DNA of 64,000 bases from an uncultured Candidatus Pelagibacter sp. (GCA_913030805.1 CAJWDL010000002.1:62001-126000), one strand, 5' to 3'; counted from the stretch's first letter, positions 1 through 9,243 are shown. Numbers and translations are program-made. Notes: a model not told the origin generated them from the letters alone.

Positions 1-707
1 ACAACACCTATTTTTGAAGTTTTAATAAATCCTTTGGTTGTTTCTAAACCCTCAACAAGATCTCTTTTTCTTTTAATTCCTTTTACTTCACAATTTTGAA
101 TGATATCAACACCCATTGAATCGGCACCCCTAGCGTAACCCCATGCAACAGCATCGTGCCTGGCTGTTCCAGCTCTTTTTTGCAATGTACTGCCCATAAC
201 TGGATAACGAATATTTGGTGAGCAATTAATAATGGGGCAAAATTCTTTTACTTGCTTTGTATTTAGCCACTCACAATCAATACCATTTAATCTATTGGCA
301 TGAGTTCTTCTTTTTAATTCTCTAACATCATGTTGATTGTGAGCTAAATTCATAACACCTCTTTGACTAAACATGACGTTAAAATTTAATTCTTGTGATA
401 AACTTTCCCAAATTTTTAATGCATGATCATAAAGTCCAGCGCTAGCATCCCATAAATAATTTGATCTAATAATAGTCGTATTCCTGCCAGTATTTCCTCC
501 TCCAATCCATCCTTTTTCAACCACAGCTATATTTTTTAAATTATGTTCTTTTGCCAAATAATAAGCTGTGGCTAAACCATGTCCACCACCACCAACTATT
601 ACAACATCATATTTTTTTTTCAGCTCTGGATCTCTCCACGCTTTTTGCCAATTTTCATGATAATTAAAAGCATTTTTAATTAGTGAAAAAATTGAGTATT
701 TTAACAT
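1..707 (-). CDS. soxB: Sarcosine oxidase, beta subunit (N-terminal part; runs off the window)
   Basis: Not in the ORF track because it is cut by the window edge. Reading the reverse strand from the ATG at 707 gives about 235 residues beginning [15 protein letters not shown] Rossmann FAD-binding motif, [20 protein letters not shown], lies near residues 33-52, followed by [21 protein letters not shown], typical of DAO-family flavoproteins and very close to the beta subunit of heterotetrameric sarcosine oxidase. That enzyme demethylates sarcosine to glycine, passing formaldehyde to tetrahydrofolate. The remaining C-terminal part and the soxD/A/G subunits would lie before position 1. The start is supported by the family N-terminus (FSxxKNAxxxHxxWxxAWRxPxxKxxYDVVIVG). 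Such methylated-amine use is common in marine alphaproteobacteria. Confidence 0.9.
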   Translation of the reverse strand, partial: MLKYSIFSLIKNAFNYHENWQKAWRDPELKKKYDVVIVGGGGHGLATAYYLAKEHNLKNIAVVEKGWIGGGNTGRNTTIIRSNYLWDASAGLYDHALKIWESLSQELNFNVMFSQRGVMNLAHNQHDVRELKRRTHANRLNGIDCEWLNTKQVKEFCPIINCSPNIRYPVMGSTLQKRAGTARHDAVAWGYARGADSMGVDIIQNCEVKGIKRKRDLVEGLETTKGFIKTSKIGV

Positions 708-762
708 TATCGATTAATTTATATTTATTTTGGTTATAAACAACTATGAATTTTATTTAAAA

Positions 763-1080
763 ATGGGAAATAATATCAATAAAAAAAATATAAATAAAAA
801 CGAATTTAAACATTTTTTATATAAATTAATCTCAATTTCGATAGCAATTGTAATAGTTTTTAATTTACTCTTCAATTTGATTTTTGCTGAAAGACTTGAG
901 AAACTTGATCTATTACTTTCCTTAAATGATAATAATGTTAGATCAAAATTTTCCAACAAAATAAGAAATGAGCTTAAAAAGGGACTTGAAAAAGATAATA
1001 TCTTTTATGAAGATGACAGAATTTTAATTTTTAAGCTATATAAAAAAATAGTTAATGAATTTAAAGATTTAGAGAAATAA
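763..1080 (+). CDS. Hypothetical small single-pass membrane protein
   Basis: About 105 residues if translation begins at the ATG at 763 (MGNNINKKN); the ORF-track start at 730 is a TTG and looks less likely. A lysine/asparagine-rich N-terminus is followed by one hydrophobic segment (LISISIAIVIVFNLLFNLIFA, about residues 23-43) and a charged, probably helical tail. No family is recognised. It lies 16 bp before the GT39-like glycosyltransferase in the same direction, so the two may be co-transcribed. It could be a membrane accessory protein; no function is assigned. Confidence 0.55.
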   Translation: MGNNINKKNINKNEFKHFLYKLISISIAIVIVFNLLFNLIFAERLEKLDLLLSLNDNNVRSKFSNKIRNELKKGLEKDNIFYEDDRILIFKLYKKIVNEFKDLEK

Positions 1081-1096
1081 AATTTAAAATAAATTA

Positions 1097-2683
1097 ATGA
1101 GTAGCAAATTGTTTATTTTTAAAAAGATTTTACTTTTTCTAGTAATTTTTCTTGCAATAAAAAATGCTATTATATTAGGTATGTCCTGGGATGAACCTTG
1201 GCATTATAGAAATGGTATTGTTAGACTCAGGTATTTATTTTCTCTTGGTCAATATGAACATTATGACATTTGGTTTAATATAAAATATTATCCCGGATTA
1301 TATGATGTTATTAGTAGTTTTATTTCACAGATGTTCCCAAAGAAATTTTTTGTTGAGGTTCATCATTTAATTAATTTTATTTTTGGGATTTCAACAGTAT
1401 TTTGTTCATATAAAGTCACATCTAAATTATTTGATAAATTCATTGGAACAATACTTTTTATTCTAATCTTTACTAATCCAATTTTTTTTGGTCATATGTC
1501 TATCAACTCAAAAGATACAATCCTAGCATTCTGCTTCGTTTATACTTTATACTTTGCTTTGAAATATGTAGATAATTTTAAAATTGAAGAAAAAAGATCT
1601 CGTTATACATATCTGGTTGCTTTAGTTGTTGGATTGGGATCGGGCACCAGGGGAGCTTTTATAATTACACTATTACCAATTTTTGTTTTCGTAATTTATA
1701 AAATTTATTATTCAACATGGAAAAACGAAAGCAAAACAAAATTTTATGCAGACGTGCTTAAAATTGTATTCTTGGCATACTTATTAATGATTATAGCATG
1801 GCCCCAAACTCATCAAAATATTGCCTATTTGCCATTTATGCTTATTTGGGAGTCGTTAACCACAACTCCATTTGGTACAGATTGGGTTCTATTGAATGGA
1901 GAGTATTACCAAACTAGTGATACACCAAAAAACTATTTATTAATAAATTTTATTTACAAATTTCCTGAATTTATACTTTTATCAATACCTTTGTTTTTTA
2001 TATTATATAGAAAAATTTATTCATTCTTTTCAAACAAAGTTGTTAATTTTAAGGAAAATTTAATATTTATATTATTTATAATTTTTTATCCGATTACAAT
2101 AATTGTTCTTTTAGACACAAAATTAATAGATGGCTTGAGATATTTATTATACATTGTGCCATTCGTTTTAATTATTCCTTCTATTTTATTTTCTTATTTG
2201 CTACAAAATATAAATAAAACGATTTATAAAATTATTTTAATTCCAATTCTTATATTATTTATTTTTTACATTAATATTTTCTTTCGTTTAAATCCATATC
2301 AATATGTTTATTTAAATTCCTTCATAGGTAAATTTGAGAATTCACATACAAAATTTGAAAATGATTATTGGGGGTTGTCGCTTAAAGAGTTAATTAAAAA
2401 AATTAATAATAAAACTTTAAACGCAAATAAAAAAATTCCAAAAATAGCTTTTTGTGGATTTAATTATGATGTTGCTAAGCATTATCTAGATAAAAAAAAC
2501 ATAATTTATCAACATGTATACATGGATAAAGAATTTGATTATGTCATAGCTACAAATCGCCAAAATGTGAGAAAAACTAATGATAAATTTGTCCTAGAAA
2601 CATGTTTTGAAACATTTAATTTAAAGGAAGTTGCCTCGGTAGAAAGAAACGGTTTAAAGCTAGTAAAGCTTCTAAAAAAATAG
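1097..2683 (+). CDS. GT39/ArnT-like integral membrane glycosyltransferase
   Basis: A 528-residue multi-pass membrane protein. After the first membrane segment comes MSWDEPWHYRNG, the acidic lumenal-loop motif (DE) of polyprenyl-phosphate-sugar dependent GT-C enzymes (PMT/ArnT/GT39 families). About ten hydrophobic segments follow to roughly residue 410, then a soluble C-terminal region of about 110 residues (KIAFCGFNYDVAKHYL). GT-C enzymes use lipid-linked sugars to modify envelope glycans or proteins on the outer face of the inner membrane; acceptor and donor cannot be read from sequence. It sits downstream of a small membrane ORF and next to a GT2/SDR pair, suggesting envelope glycan synthesis. 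Confidence 0.75.
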   Translation: MSSKLFIFKKILLFLVIFLAIKNAIILGMSWDEPWHYRNGIVRLRYLFSLGQYEHYDIWFNIKYYPGLYDVISSFISQMFPKKFFVEVHHLINFIFGISTVFCSYKVTSKLFDKFIGTILFILIFTNPIFFGHMSINSKDTILAFCFVYTLYFALKYVDNFKIEEKRSRYTYLVALVVGLGSGTRGAFIITLLPIFVFVIYKIYYSTWKNESKTKFYADVLKIVFLAYLLMIIAWPQTHQNIAYLPFMLIWESLTTTPFGTDWVLLNGEYYQTSDTPKNYLLINFIYKFPEFILLSIPLFFILYRKIYSFFSNKVVNFKENLIFILFIIFYPITIIVLLDTKLIDGLRYLLYIVPFVLIIPSILFSYLLQNINKTIYKIILIPILILFIFYINIFFRLNPYQYVYLNSFIGKFENSHTKFENDYWGLSLKELIKKINNKTLNANKKIPKIAFCGFNYDVAKHYLDKKNIIYQHVYMDKEFDYVIATNRQNVRKTNDKFVLETCFETFNLKEVASVERNGLKLVKLLKK

Positions 2684-2695
2684 ACTAAGTTACAC

Positions 2696-2772
2696 TGGCA
2701 ATTTTTATGAGCTTTTAAAAATTGTACAAATTTTAGATCCCACATTCATAGGTTCGAATTCTATCGCTCCAG
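2696..2772 (+). other. Possible decayed tRNA (tRNA-like 3' half)
   Basis: The sequence ATAGGTTCGAATTCTAT folds as a T arm (ATAGG/TCTAT stem with a canonical TTCGAAT loop) and is followed by CGCTCCA, like a tRNA acceptor 3' strand. Only the first three bases of a matching 5' acceptor strand (TGG at 2696) are present and the D and anticodon arms are not recognisable. The GCTCC end recalls tRNA-Asp-type acceptors. I read it as a degraded tRNA copy or an integration scar; chance resemblance is possible. Confidence 0.25.
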
Positions 2773-2806
2773 TTATATTTTTCTTTGGTGAGCGATATTA
2801 TCTTAA

Positions 2807-3556
2807 TTATCTAAATGTTACTTTTTTTTGCTTAAACAAGTGTCTGAATTTTATTCTTAAAACGTTTAAGAAAAAGGAAAGGCTAGTTCTAATAAGTTTT
2901 ACCCCAGTTACTTCGCATTCTATCCAAAAGACAGGAACTTCCACGATCTTCATTTTTAAACTTTGCGCTAGAAACAACATCTCTGTTTCAAAGAAAAATA
3001 TTTGATTTGAGATATCAGAAGACAATCGCAGAAATGCATTTTTATGAATCGCTTTGAAACCACATTGAACGTCTTTAATTGGCAATCTTAAGAACATGTT
3101 TATCAAGAAAATATGGTATATCCTGGACAAAACATATCTTCGCAAAGATCTTTTTATCTTTGATGTTGTTAAATATCTTGAACCTACTGCGATGTCCGCG
3201 CCTTTTCTAATTTCATCTATTAACGAATTAAAAGATTTCAATGAAGTAGAAAGATCGATATCCATATAAGCAAGTATATCAGCAGAACTATTTCTCCATG
3301 CGTTTAGTACACCATAACCTTTGCCTTGATTTTTTATATATATACATGAAACAGAATCGTTTTTTCGACAGATTGATTTAGCTTTTTCAATAATTTTCTC
3401 TGGCTTGGGTCCGTTTACAGAAATGATTATCTTGAATAAATATGAATCCTGGTTTTTTTTTACATGCTTCAAAACCTCAATTATAGAATCTTCCAGAATA
3501 TCTATGTTGTCATAATAAACGGGAAAAACTATATCAACTTTCCATCTCTTTTTCAT
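2807..3556 (-). CDS. Family 2 glycosyltransferase (DPM1/GtrB-like)
   Basis: A 249-residue GT-A fold protein. The N-terminus VDIVFPVYYDNID begins the nucleotide-sugar binding fold; AYMDIDLSTS (about residues 95-104) is the DxD-type metal/donor motif; DVQCGFKAIHKNAF (about 161-174) and the FFETEMLF segment match dolichyl-phosphate mannosyltransferase-like enzymes that charge a polyprenyl phosphate with a sugar. It has no C-terminal membrane pair and so resembles the short, membrane-associated type. It overlaps the upstream SDR gene by 4 bp (ATGA), indicating a two-gene operon. A likely partner is the GT39-like transferase at 1097, which would need a polyprenyl-phosphate sugar; that link is inference. 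Confidence 0.8.
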   Translation of the reverse strand: MKKRWKVDIVFPVYYDNIDILEDSIIEVLKHVKKNQDSYLFKIIISVNGPKPEKIIEKAKSICRKNDSVSCIYIKNQGKGYGVLNAWRNSSADILAYMDIDLSTSLKSFNSLIDEIRKGADIAVGSRYLTTSKIKRSLRRYVLSRIYHIFLINMFLRLPIKDVQCGFKAIHKNAFLRLSSDISNQIFFFETEMLFLAQSLKMKIVEVPVFWIECEVTGVKLIRTSLSFFLNVLRIKFRHLFKQKKVTFR

Positions 3557-4422
3557 TTTGCAATTCGGTATATTCCTTCTTTCGGATCAGAGAATTTCAA
3601 TCGGAATATTTTCTCTGTCTCATCCATAGAATACACTCTATTAATTTTTAAGTTATCTATTTGAGATTTTTGAAGAAAGCGTAGTTTAAGTAGGGCAAGG
3701 AATTTTGCTATTATATAGCCTATTGCAAAAGGCATACGAATGACCATTGTATTTTTTCCCAATGCCATTGAAATAACTTTGATGATTTCTCTATATTCCA
3801 AAGAATTTTGTCCAGCAATTAAATGAATTCCCGAGATATTGTGTAGCAATCCCGAATCTATACATTTTACGACATCCTCCACAGAGACTGGTTGAATCAA
3901 TTGTTTTCCATTTCCTACAATAGGTACAATGGGTATGCGCTTAATCAGGGCTATTAAAAAACCTATATCTGATTTATTTTTTTTGCCATAAATTACTGTT
4001 GGTCTAAGGATGAGATGATTATTATGAATAGCTACCTCTTTTTCTGCCTTTTTTTTAGATTTTGTATAGCAATCTTCCCCAGGTAATTGAACAGATTCAC
4101 TGCTTATATAAATAAACTTTTGTACCTTATATAAAAGAGCGGCCTCAACTAATTTTTTTGTGAAATCTACATTTATTCTGAATATGTCAGGATGATTTGA
4201 AGATTTAATAGATAAGATATGAATTATAGCAAAAATGTTATTAAACATACTTTTATTGAAAATAGGATTTAAAAAGTCTACCTCACAATATTTAATGTTT
4301 GAATGCTTGGTGCGTTTCGAATTTGGACGTACCAGGCAATTAATATAATAAGATTTCTTAAATTCCTGAATAAAATGATTTCCAAGGAAACTATTTACAC
4401 CTGTTATGATTATGTTGTGCAT
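3553..4422 (-). CDS. NAD(P)-dependent epimerase/dehydratase (extended SDR)
   Basis: 289 residues. The N-terminus reads IIITGVNSFLGNHFIQEF, a TGxxxFxG-type dinucleotide-binding turn. ISSESVQ with the later YTKSKKKAEKEV gives the SDR catalytic Tyr/Lys pair (YxxxK, about residue 118). LRPTVIYG and a later VEDVV segment are typical of nucleotide-sugar epimerases and reductases. It is translationally coupled (4 bp overlap) with the GT2 gene, so it probably supplies or modifies the sugar used by that enzyme, but the substrate cannot be assigned. The gene pair appears slightly less AT-rich than the surrounding core genes and may have been transferred. Confidence 0.78.
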   Translation of the reverse strand: MHNIIITGVNSFLGNHFIQEFKKSYYINCLVRPNSKRTKHSNIKYCEVDFLNPIFNKSMFNNIFAIIHILSIKSSNHPDIFRINVDFTKKLVEAALLYKVQKFIYISSESVQLPGEDCYTKSKKKAEKEVAIHNNHLILRPTVIYGKKNKSDIGFLIALIKRIPIVPIVGNGKQLIQPVSVEDVVKCIDSGLLHNISGIHLIAGQNSLEYREIIKVISMALGKNTMVIRMPFAIGYIIAKFLALLKLRFLQKSQIDNLKINRVYSMDETEKIFRLKFSDPKEGIYRIAK

Positions 4423-4576
4423 AAAATTTCTAATTCACTATGATTAAGTATATTATATAGTGATCTTTATCAGCTTTAAATTTATCAAAAATATCTAATG
4501 AATTTTCATACAAAATTGTAGAAAAATACTATATAAATATTGAATATTAAATTTTTTCCAGTTAAACATTTATTAA

Positions 4577-4670
4577 GGAAGCGTGGGTGAGCCTGGTTTA
4601 AACCAACGGGTTGCTAACTCGTCGTAGAGGGAAACTTCTACCATCCGTTCAAATCGGATCGCTTCCGCCA
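4577..4670 (+). tRNA. tRNA-Ser(GCT)
   Basis: A 94-nt cloverleaf with a 7-bp acceptor stem GGAAGCG/CGCTTCC, a long type II variable arm (GTAGAGGGAAACTTCTAC), anticodon stem ACGGG/CTCGT with loop TTGCTAA (anticodon GCT), T loop TTCAAAT, and an encoded GCCA 3' end. The long variable arm confirms serine. It bounds the reverse-strand GT2/SDR pair on its left. Confidence 0.96.
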
Positions 4671-4706
4671 ATAGTAAAATTATATATAAAATAGAAAAAC
4701 ATACAT

Positions 4707-5423
4707 ATGGAAAATAAGAAATTTTTTAAAACCAAAATATTTTGTGATACAGCAGATATTAAAATAATTAAAAAATTTAATAAAAATTCCTTGGTCAACG
4801 GATTTACTACTAATCCCACTTTGATGAGATTTTCAGGTGCAAAGAATTACAAAACTTATTCTAAAAAATTACTAAAAATCTGTAAAAAAAAACCTATCTC
4901 ACTAGAAGTTATCGCTGATAATTTTGAAGAGATAGAAAAACAGGCATATGAAATAAAATCATGGGGAAATAATGTTTATGTGAAAATTCCTGTTACTAAT
5001 TCTAAAGGAAATTTTTCTGGTAAAATTATTAAAAAATTGAGTGATAAAGGTTTAAAACTCAACATTACTGCTGTGTACACTACAAATCAAGTTAAAAAAG
5101 TAGTTAAATGTTTAAATAAAAATTCTTATTCAATAATATCAATTTTTTCTGGAAGAATGGCCGATGTAGGAAAAGATCCGGTTCCAATAATTCAAAAGAG
5201 TGTAAAATTTACAAAAAAAATTAAAAAAATCAAAATATTATGGGCAAGCACAAGAGAAGCGTATAATTATATGCAAGCAAATAATTGTAAATGCGAAATC
5301 ATTACAATGCCACCCAAAATAATTGAAAAAATTTCTAAGTTTGGAAAATCATTTAGAGAGTTAACACTAGATACGGTAAAAACTTTTTATAAGGATGCAT
5401 CAGAGGCAAATTTTAAAATATAA
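4707..5423 (+). CDS. tal: Transaldolase / fructose-6-phosphate aldolase family protein
   Basis: 238 residues, the length of the short (type 3B/FSA-like) transaldolase group. The N-terminus KIFCDTADIKIIKKF with VNGFTTNPTLMRFSG matches the family signature, and VYVKIPVTN carries the Schiff-base lysine (about residue 93). ISIFSGRMADVGKDP and ILWASTREAYN match the phosphate-binding end of the barrel. The enzyme moves dihydroxyacetone units between sugar phosphates in the non-oxidative pentose phosphate pathway, or cleaves fructose 6-phosphate; sequence alone does not settle which. It stands between tRNA-Ser and the convergent slt gene. Confidence 0.9.
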   Translation: MENKKFFKTKIFCDTADIKIIKKFNKNSLVNGFTTNPTLMRFSGAKNYKTYSKKLLKICKKKPISLEVIADNFEEIEKQAYEIKSWGNNVYVKIPVTNSKGNFSGKIIKKLSDKGLKLNITAVYTTNQVKKVVKCLNKNSYSIISIFSGRMADVGKDPVPIIQKSVKFTKKIKKIKILWASTREAYNYMQANNCKCEIITMPPKIIEKISKFGKSFRELTLDTVKTFYKDASEANFKI

Positions 5424-5436
5424 AGCAGAATCCATT

Positions 5437-7833
5437 TTAATAATGAGGTTTATCAACGAAATAATTTCGGATCTTAATAGGTTTTTTTCGCAACATATAT
5501 TTATAAACATTAACGTTTTCAAGTACTCTCTGTACATAATTTCGCGTTTCTCTAAACTTGATTAACTCAATCCAATCCACGTAATCTATTTCTCTTTTTT
5601 GGGGATTACCGTTAATTTTATTCCAGTAAGCAACTCTTTTTGGTCCAGCATTATATGCGGCGATTGAAAAAGGATAAGAGCCTTCGTATTGTTCAAGAAG
5701 TTCAGCAATATAGTATGAACCCAATTTAATATTATAATTAGGATCTGAAGTTAGTTTTTTTTTGCTATAAGAAAGTCTAGCGCGTTTAGCTACTAGCCTT
5801 GCCGTATATGTCATTATTTGCATTATGCCTTTAGCACCAGCGTAACTATTCGCCCGTGCATCAAACTCACTTTCTTGCCTAATAATTGCTAAAATAAGTT
5901 CCGGAGAAGGCATTCTTTTGTTATTAATTTTTAAAGGGACATCAATAATTGGAAAGTTTATGGTATTATGAAATCTTTTTTCATAAGAGGCCTGTTTAGC
6001 AATCTGTATTGCAAAATCATATCTTCCAATACTAACTGCTAAATCTCCCGCTAAAATTTCGCTACTTTGATTAATATTGCTAGTTGCCAAATGTTTAAGA
6101 ATATCTTTAGCATACTTAGTTTTATTTATTTCATGAAGTAAAACTACTAATTTTGTTAACTCATTTTCGGCAAATACTTTTTTTTCAATATCACCTGGTC
6201 GCATCATTTCTTTATTTAAATAAAAATCTTTGTTGGGGTAAATTTTTATAAATGCCAGTTGACCGTAATAAGTGGTTAAGTATTTAGAAGCTTCTTCAAA
6301 CCATTTTTCTGAGCTTTCTATGTCATTTAATTTTTCATATGATCTGCCAAGCCAATAAGCTCCCCTTGATAGACTTATGGGATAACCCACATTTTCAAAA
6401 AAATTATGAAAATGTTGGGTTGCCAATATAGGATCATCTAAAAAACTCAATGCAATCCATCCGGACATCCATTCTGCTTCAGCATATTCAGGACCATTTT
6501 TCATTGAATGATTGCTGGCAATTTTGTAAGCAATTGCATATTTTTTTTTATAAATTAAAGTTCTTGATATAATTTCTCTTTCAAACCACCATTTATCGGG
6601 TCTTACTAAAAACTTTGGATCGTTTTTAATTTTTAGTAATATTTCCAAAGAAGAGTCAACACGGCCTCTCTTTCTTCTCCACTTTAGCCGATCGTATAGT
6701 AAACCTGGATCTTTTTTAAGTTTACTAGGCACTTTACTAATAGCGTTATCTACACCATAAGATTTGCTCATTAGTAATAATCTTGCGTTATATAAAGCTT
6801 GATAATCTTTTGGCAAGTATCTGAGCATTCTTTTTAAATCCCAATATTTATTTTCCCAAGCTAACCAATCTGCCCTTTTGATATGATCTTCGGTATTTAA
6901 ATATTTTTTTAATTTTTTTCTTAAATATTTAAGATCTCTTTTTGATAACTTGGCATTAATCCAACCATTTTTTATTAAAGGTATTCCTTTTTCACGATTG
7001 CCTTTTGATAAATAGCTTTGACCTAACATTAATTTTCCATATCCGCTGAAAGGGTCTTTTTCATCAAATAATTTTATTACCCTATTATCAGAAATTGTTT
7101 TTGTATTAATTTTATGTTCTGATAAATACCTGAGTCTGTTTATTCTTGGATAATTTGGATTTAGGTTAATAAAATTTATGTAATCATAGAAATTTGCTTG
7201 ATTATTGGATTCTAATAAGTAAAGCCATTTAACCAATCTATAAATTGATCTATTTTTAGCGTCACTTGCCAAGTTTATTGCCCTGGTCCATCTTTTTTTA
7301 TCTATTTCAGAAAATATCTTTTTAGCTAATTTAAAATCATTTTTAGAAAAATACTTAGATTTAATAGCAACCTTTCTTTTTTGCTCCTGATATGTAATTG
7401 GTTTTTTTCTAGGAATAATTAATTCTTTATCCTCAATTTTTGCAATAATTTTTACCTTCTCACTTTCTTTTCTTTTTTCCACAAATTTGGGCTTTTCTAT
7501 TATTTGATCTTCAGGTTTTTTTTTAGGTAATAAATATTTTGTTTTCTTAGCTTCCAACTTTATGAGATCGCTGTTTATTGGCTTAATTTTTGGTAGAAGC
7601 ATTTTTTTTAATAATCTTTCATCAATTTTAGGCTTGGAATCAATTTGAGAAATTTCTTCTTTTTGTAATTTATCGTCCTCAGGCTGAGTCTTTGGTAATA
7701 CTATTTCTTTTTTTGTAATTTCTTCAATTTTTGGCTCTGGTTTTGGAATAATTATTTCCTCAGCAAGCAAATTTTCTAATAAAAATAACGCAATTATAAA
7801 AATTATTAAATTATTTATCGAAAATTTGCTCAT
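5437..7833 (-). CDS. slt: Soluble lytic murein transglycosylase (Slt-type) with a repeated N-terminal PK-rich region
   Basis: A 798-residue periplasmic enzyme. Residues 1-24 form a signal peptide (IIFIIALFLLENLLA). Residues about 27-145 are low-complexity, charged and carry five spaced copies of an (I/L/V)xPKxxP motif. A long alpha-helical superhelix follows (about 165-640), then the catalytic SLT domain: ILAIIRQESEFDARANSYAGAKGIMQIM holds the catalytic Glu (RQESEF), then AAYNAGPKRV and the C-terminal YVQRVLENV. It cleaves peptidoglycan between MurNAc and GlcNAc to give 1,6-anhydro products. The family is usually about 620-680 residues, so the N-terminal extension explains the extra length. 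It is divergent from dapA. Confidence 0.93.
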   Translation of the reverse strand: MSKFSINNLIIFIIALFLLENLLAEEIIIPKPEPKIEEITKKEIVLPKTQPEDDKLQKEEISQIDSKPKIDERLLKKMLLPKIKPINSDLIKLEAKKTKYLLPKKKPEDQIIEKPKFVEKRKESEKVKIIAKIEDKELIIPRKKPITYQEQKRKVAIKSKYFSKNDFKLAKKIFSEIDKKRWTRAINLASDAKNRSIYRLVKWLYLLESNNQANFYDYINFINLNPNYPRINRLRYLSEHKINTKTISDNRVIKLFDEKDPFSGYGKLMLGQSYLSKGNREKGIPLIKNGWINAKLSKRDLKYLRKKLKKYLNTEDHIKRADWLAWENKYWDLKRMLRYLPKDYQALYNARLLLMSKSYGVDNAISKVPSKLKKDPGLLYDRLKWRRKRGRVDSSLEILLKIKNDPKFLVRPDKWWFEREIISRTLIYKKKYAIAYKIASNHSMKNGPEYAEAEWMSGWIALSFLDDPILATQHFHNFFENVGYPISLSRGAYWLGRSYEKLNDIESSEKWFEEASKYLTTYYGQLAFIKIYPNKDFYLNKEMMRPGDIEKKVFAENELTKLVVLLHEINKTKYAKDILKHLATSNINQSSEILAGDLAVSIGRYDFAIQIAKQASYEKRFHNTINFPIIDVPLKINNKRMPSPELILAIIRQESEFDARANSYAGAKGIMQIMTYTARLVAKRARLSYSKKKLTSDPNYNIKLGSYYIAELLEQYEGSYPFSIAAYNAGPKRVAYWNKINGNPQKREIDYVDWIELIKFRETRNYVQRVLENVNVYKYMLRKKPIKIRNYFVDKPHY
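7399..7755 (-). repeat. Five-copy (I/L/V)xPKxxP motif in the Slt N-terminus
   Basis: In the translated reverse strand, IIIPKPEP, IVLPKTQP, MLLPKIKP, YLLPKKKP and LIIPRKKP occur at about residues 27, 44, 78, 100 and 138. They are separated by 9-30 residues of Lys/Glu-rich sequence. The copies are degenerate at DNA level, so this is an old protein-level repeat rather than a recent tandem duplication. Confidence 0.8.
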
Positions 7834-7878
7834 ATAAATTTAGATGATTTGATTCAGTAAATTATGTTATAAAGATTT

Positions 7879-8763
7879 ATGTTTAAAGGATCAATTGTAG
7901 CAATAATTACACCTTTCAAAAATGCTAAATTGGACGAAGATACCTATATATCTTTAATTCATTATCATCTTAAAAATGGCACCTCTGGTATCGTGCCAGC
8001 TGGAACAACAGGAGAGTCCCCAACTTTAAATCACGAAGAACATATTAGAGTGATTGAATTATGTGTAAGAGAGTGCAAAGGAAAGATCCCTGTGATTGCT
8101 GGCACTGGTTCAAATTCAACAAAAGAAGCAATATCGCTAACTAGATATGCAGAAAAAGTAGGAGCAAATGCTGCTTTAGTTGTAACACCCTATTATAACA
8201 AACCTACACAAGAAGGCTTGTATCATCATTATAAATCTATAAATGACGAAACTGATATCCCTATAATTATATACAACATACCATCAAGGTCAGCTGTTGA
8301 TATGTCGGTTGATACTATGGCAAGACTTTTTGAATTAAAAAATATTATCGGGGTAAAAGATGCAACTGCAAATTTAGAGCGCGTTAACGAACAAAAGAAA
8401 AAAATTGGAAATGATTTTATTCAACTTTCAGGAGAGGATGGCACAGCATTAGAATTTAATTTGAGAGGGGGAAAAGGGTGCATTTCAGTAACCGCAAATG
8501 TTGCGCCTAAACTTTGTTCAGAATTTCAAGAAGCATCTTTGGCTAAAAATAATAATAATCTTTTATCAAGAGCAAAGGAAATTAATGACCAATTAATGCC
8601 CCTTCATAAGTCTCTTTTTATCGAAAGCAATCCTAGTCCAGTTAAATATGCAGCAAATCTATTAAAACTTTGCTCAGACGAAGTTAGACTTCCTCTAGTA
8701 GGAGTGACTGCAGAAACAAAGGAAAAAGTTAAATCTGCAATGCAACAAGCAAATTTAATTTAA
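7879..8763 (+). CDS. dapA: 4-hydroxy-tetrahydrodipicolinate synthase
   Basis: 294 residues, full length. It condenses pyruvate with aspartate semialdehyde in lysine and diaminopimelate synthesis. GTTGESPTL holds the active-site Thr pair, TPYYNKPTQEGLYHHY the catalytic Tyr, and IIGVKDATANL the Schiff-base Lys (about residue 161). It is the first gene of a long forward operon running through recO, only 3 bp ahead of smpB, and shares a 45-bp divergent region with slt. Confidence 0.98.
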   Translation: MFKGSIVAIITPFKNAKLDEDTYISLIHYHLKNGTSGIVPAGTTGESPTLNHEEHIRVIELCVRECKGKIPVIAGTGSNSTKEAISLTRYAEKVGANAALVVTPYYNKPTQEGLYHHYKSINDETDIPIIIYNIPSRSAVDMSVDTMARLFELKNIIGVKDATANLERVNEQKKKIGNDFIQLSGEDGTALEFNLRGGKGCISVTANVAPKLCSEFQEASLAKNNNNLLSRAKEINDQLMPLHKSLFIESNPSPVKYAANLLKLCSDEVRLPLVGVTAETKEKVKSAMQQANLI

Positions 8764-8766
8764 TTC

Positions 8767-9237
8767 ATGAGGGATAAAACCAATAAAGGTTTAAAAGTTA
8801 TTTGTTTAAATAGAAAAGCAAGGTTTAATTATTTTATTAATGAAGTTTTAGAGGCAGGGATTGTCTTAAAAGGATCTGAGGTTAAATCAATAAGAAAAGG
8901 CAAAGTTAATATATCAGATTCATATGCAGTAGACAAAGGAGGGGAGATTATTTTAATTAATTCTCACATCTCTTCATATAAAGAATCTAGCTACAATGAT
9001 CATCGTCCAACCAATGATAGAAAGCTTTTATTAAATAAAAGAGAAATAAATAAATTAATTGGAAAAATTAATAGGGAAGGCTTTACAATTGTTCCTACAA
9101 AAATGTATTTTAAAAGTGGAAAAGTAAAAATTGAAATTGCAATTGCAAAGGGTAAAAAGCACTATGATAAAAGACAAGTTAAAAAACAGAGAGATTGGAA
9201 TAGAGAGAGATCTAGATTTTTTAGAAAAACAAGTTGA
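8767..9237 (+). CDS. smpB: SsrA-binding protein SmpB
   Basis: 156 residues. [45 protein letters not shown] is the conserved OB-fold that binds the tRNA-like domain of tmRNA, and the C-terminus [18 protein letters not shown] is the basic tail that enters the decoding centre during trans-translation. The dapA-smpB neighbourhood is standard in Alphaproteobacteria. Confidence 0.98.
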   Translation: MRDKTNKGLKVICLNRKARFNYFINEVLEAGIVLKGSEVKSIRKGKVNISDSYAVDKGGEIILINSHISSYKESSYNDHRPTNDRKLLLNKREINKLIGKINREGFTIVPTKMYFKSGKVKIEIAIAKGKKHYDKRQVKKQRDWNRERSRFFRKTS

Positions 9238-9243
9238 TTTAAA

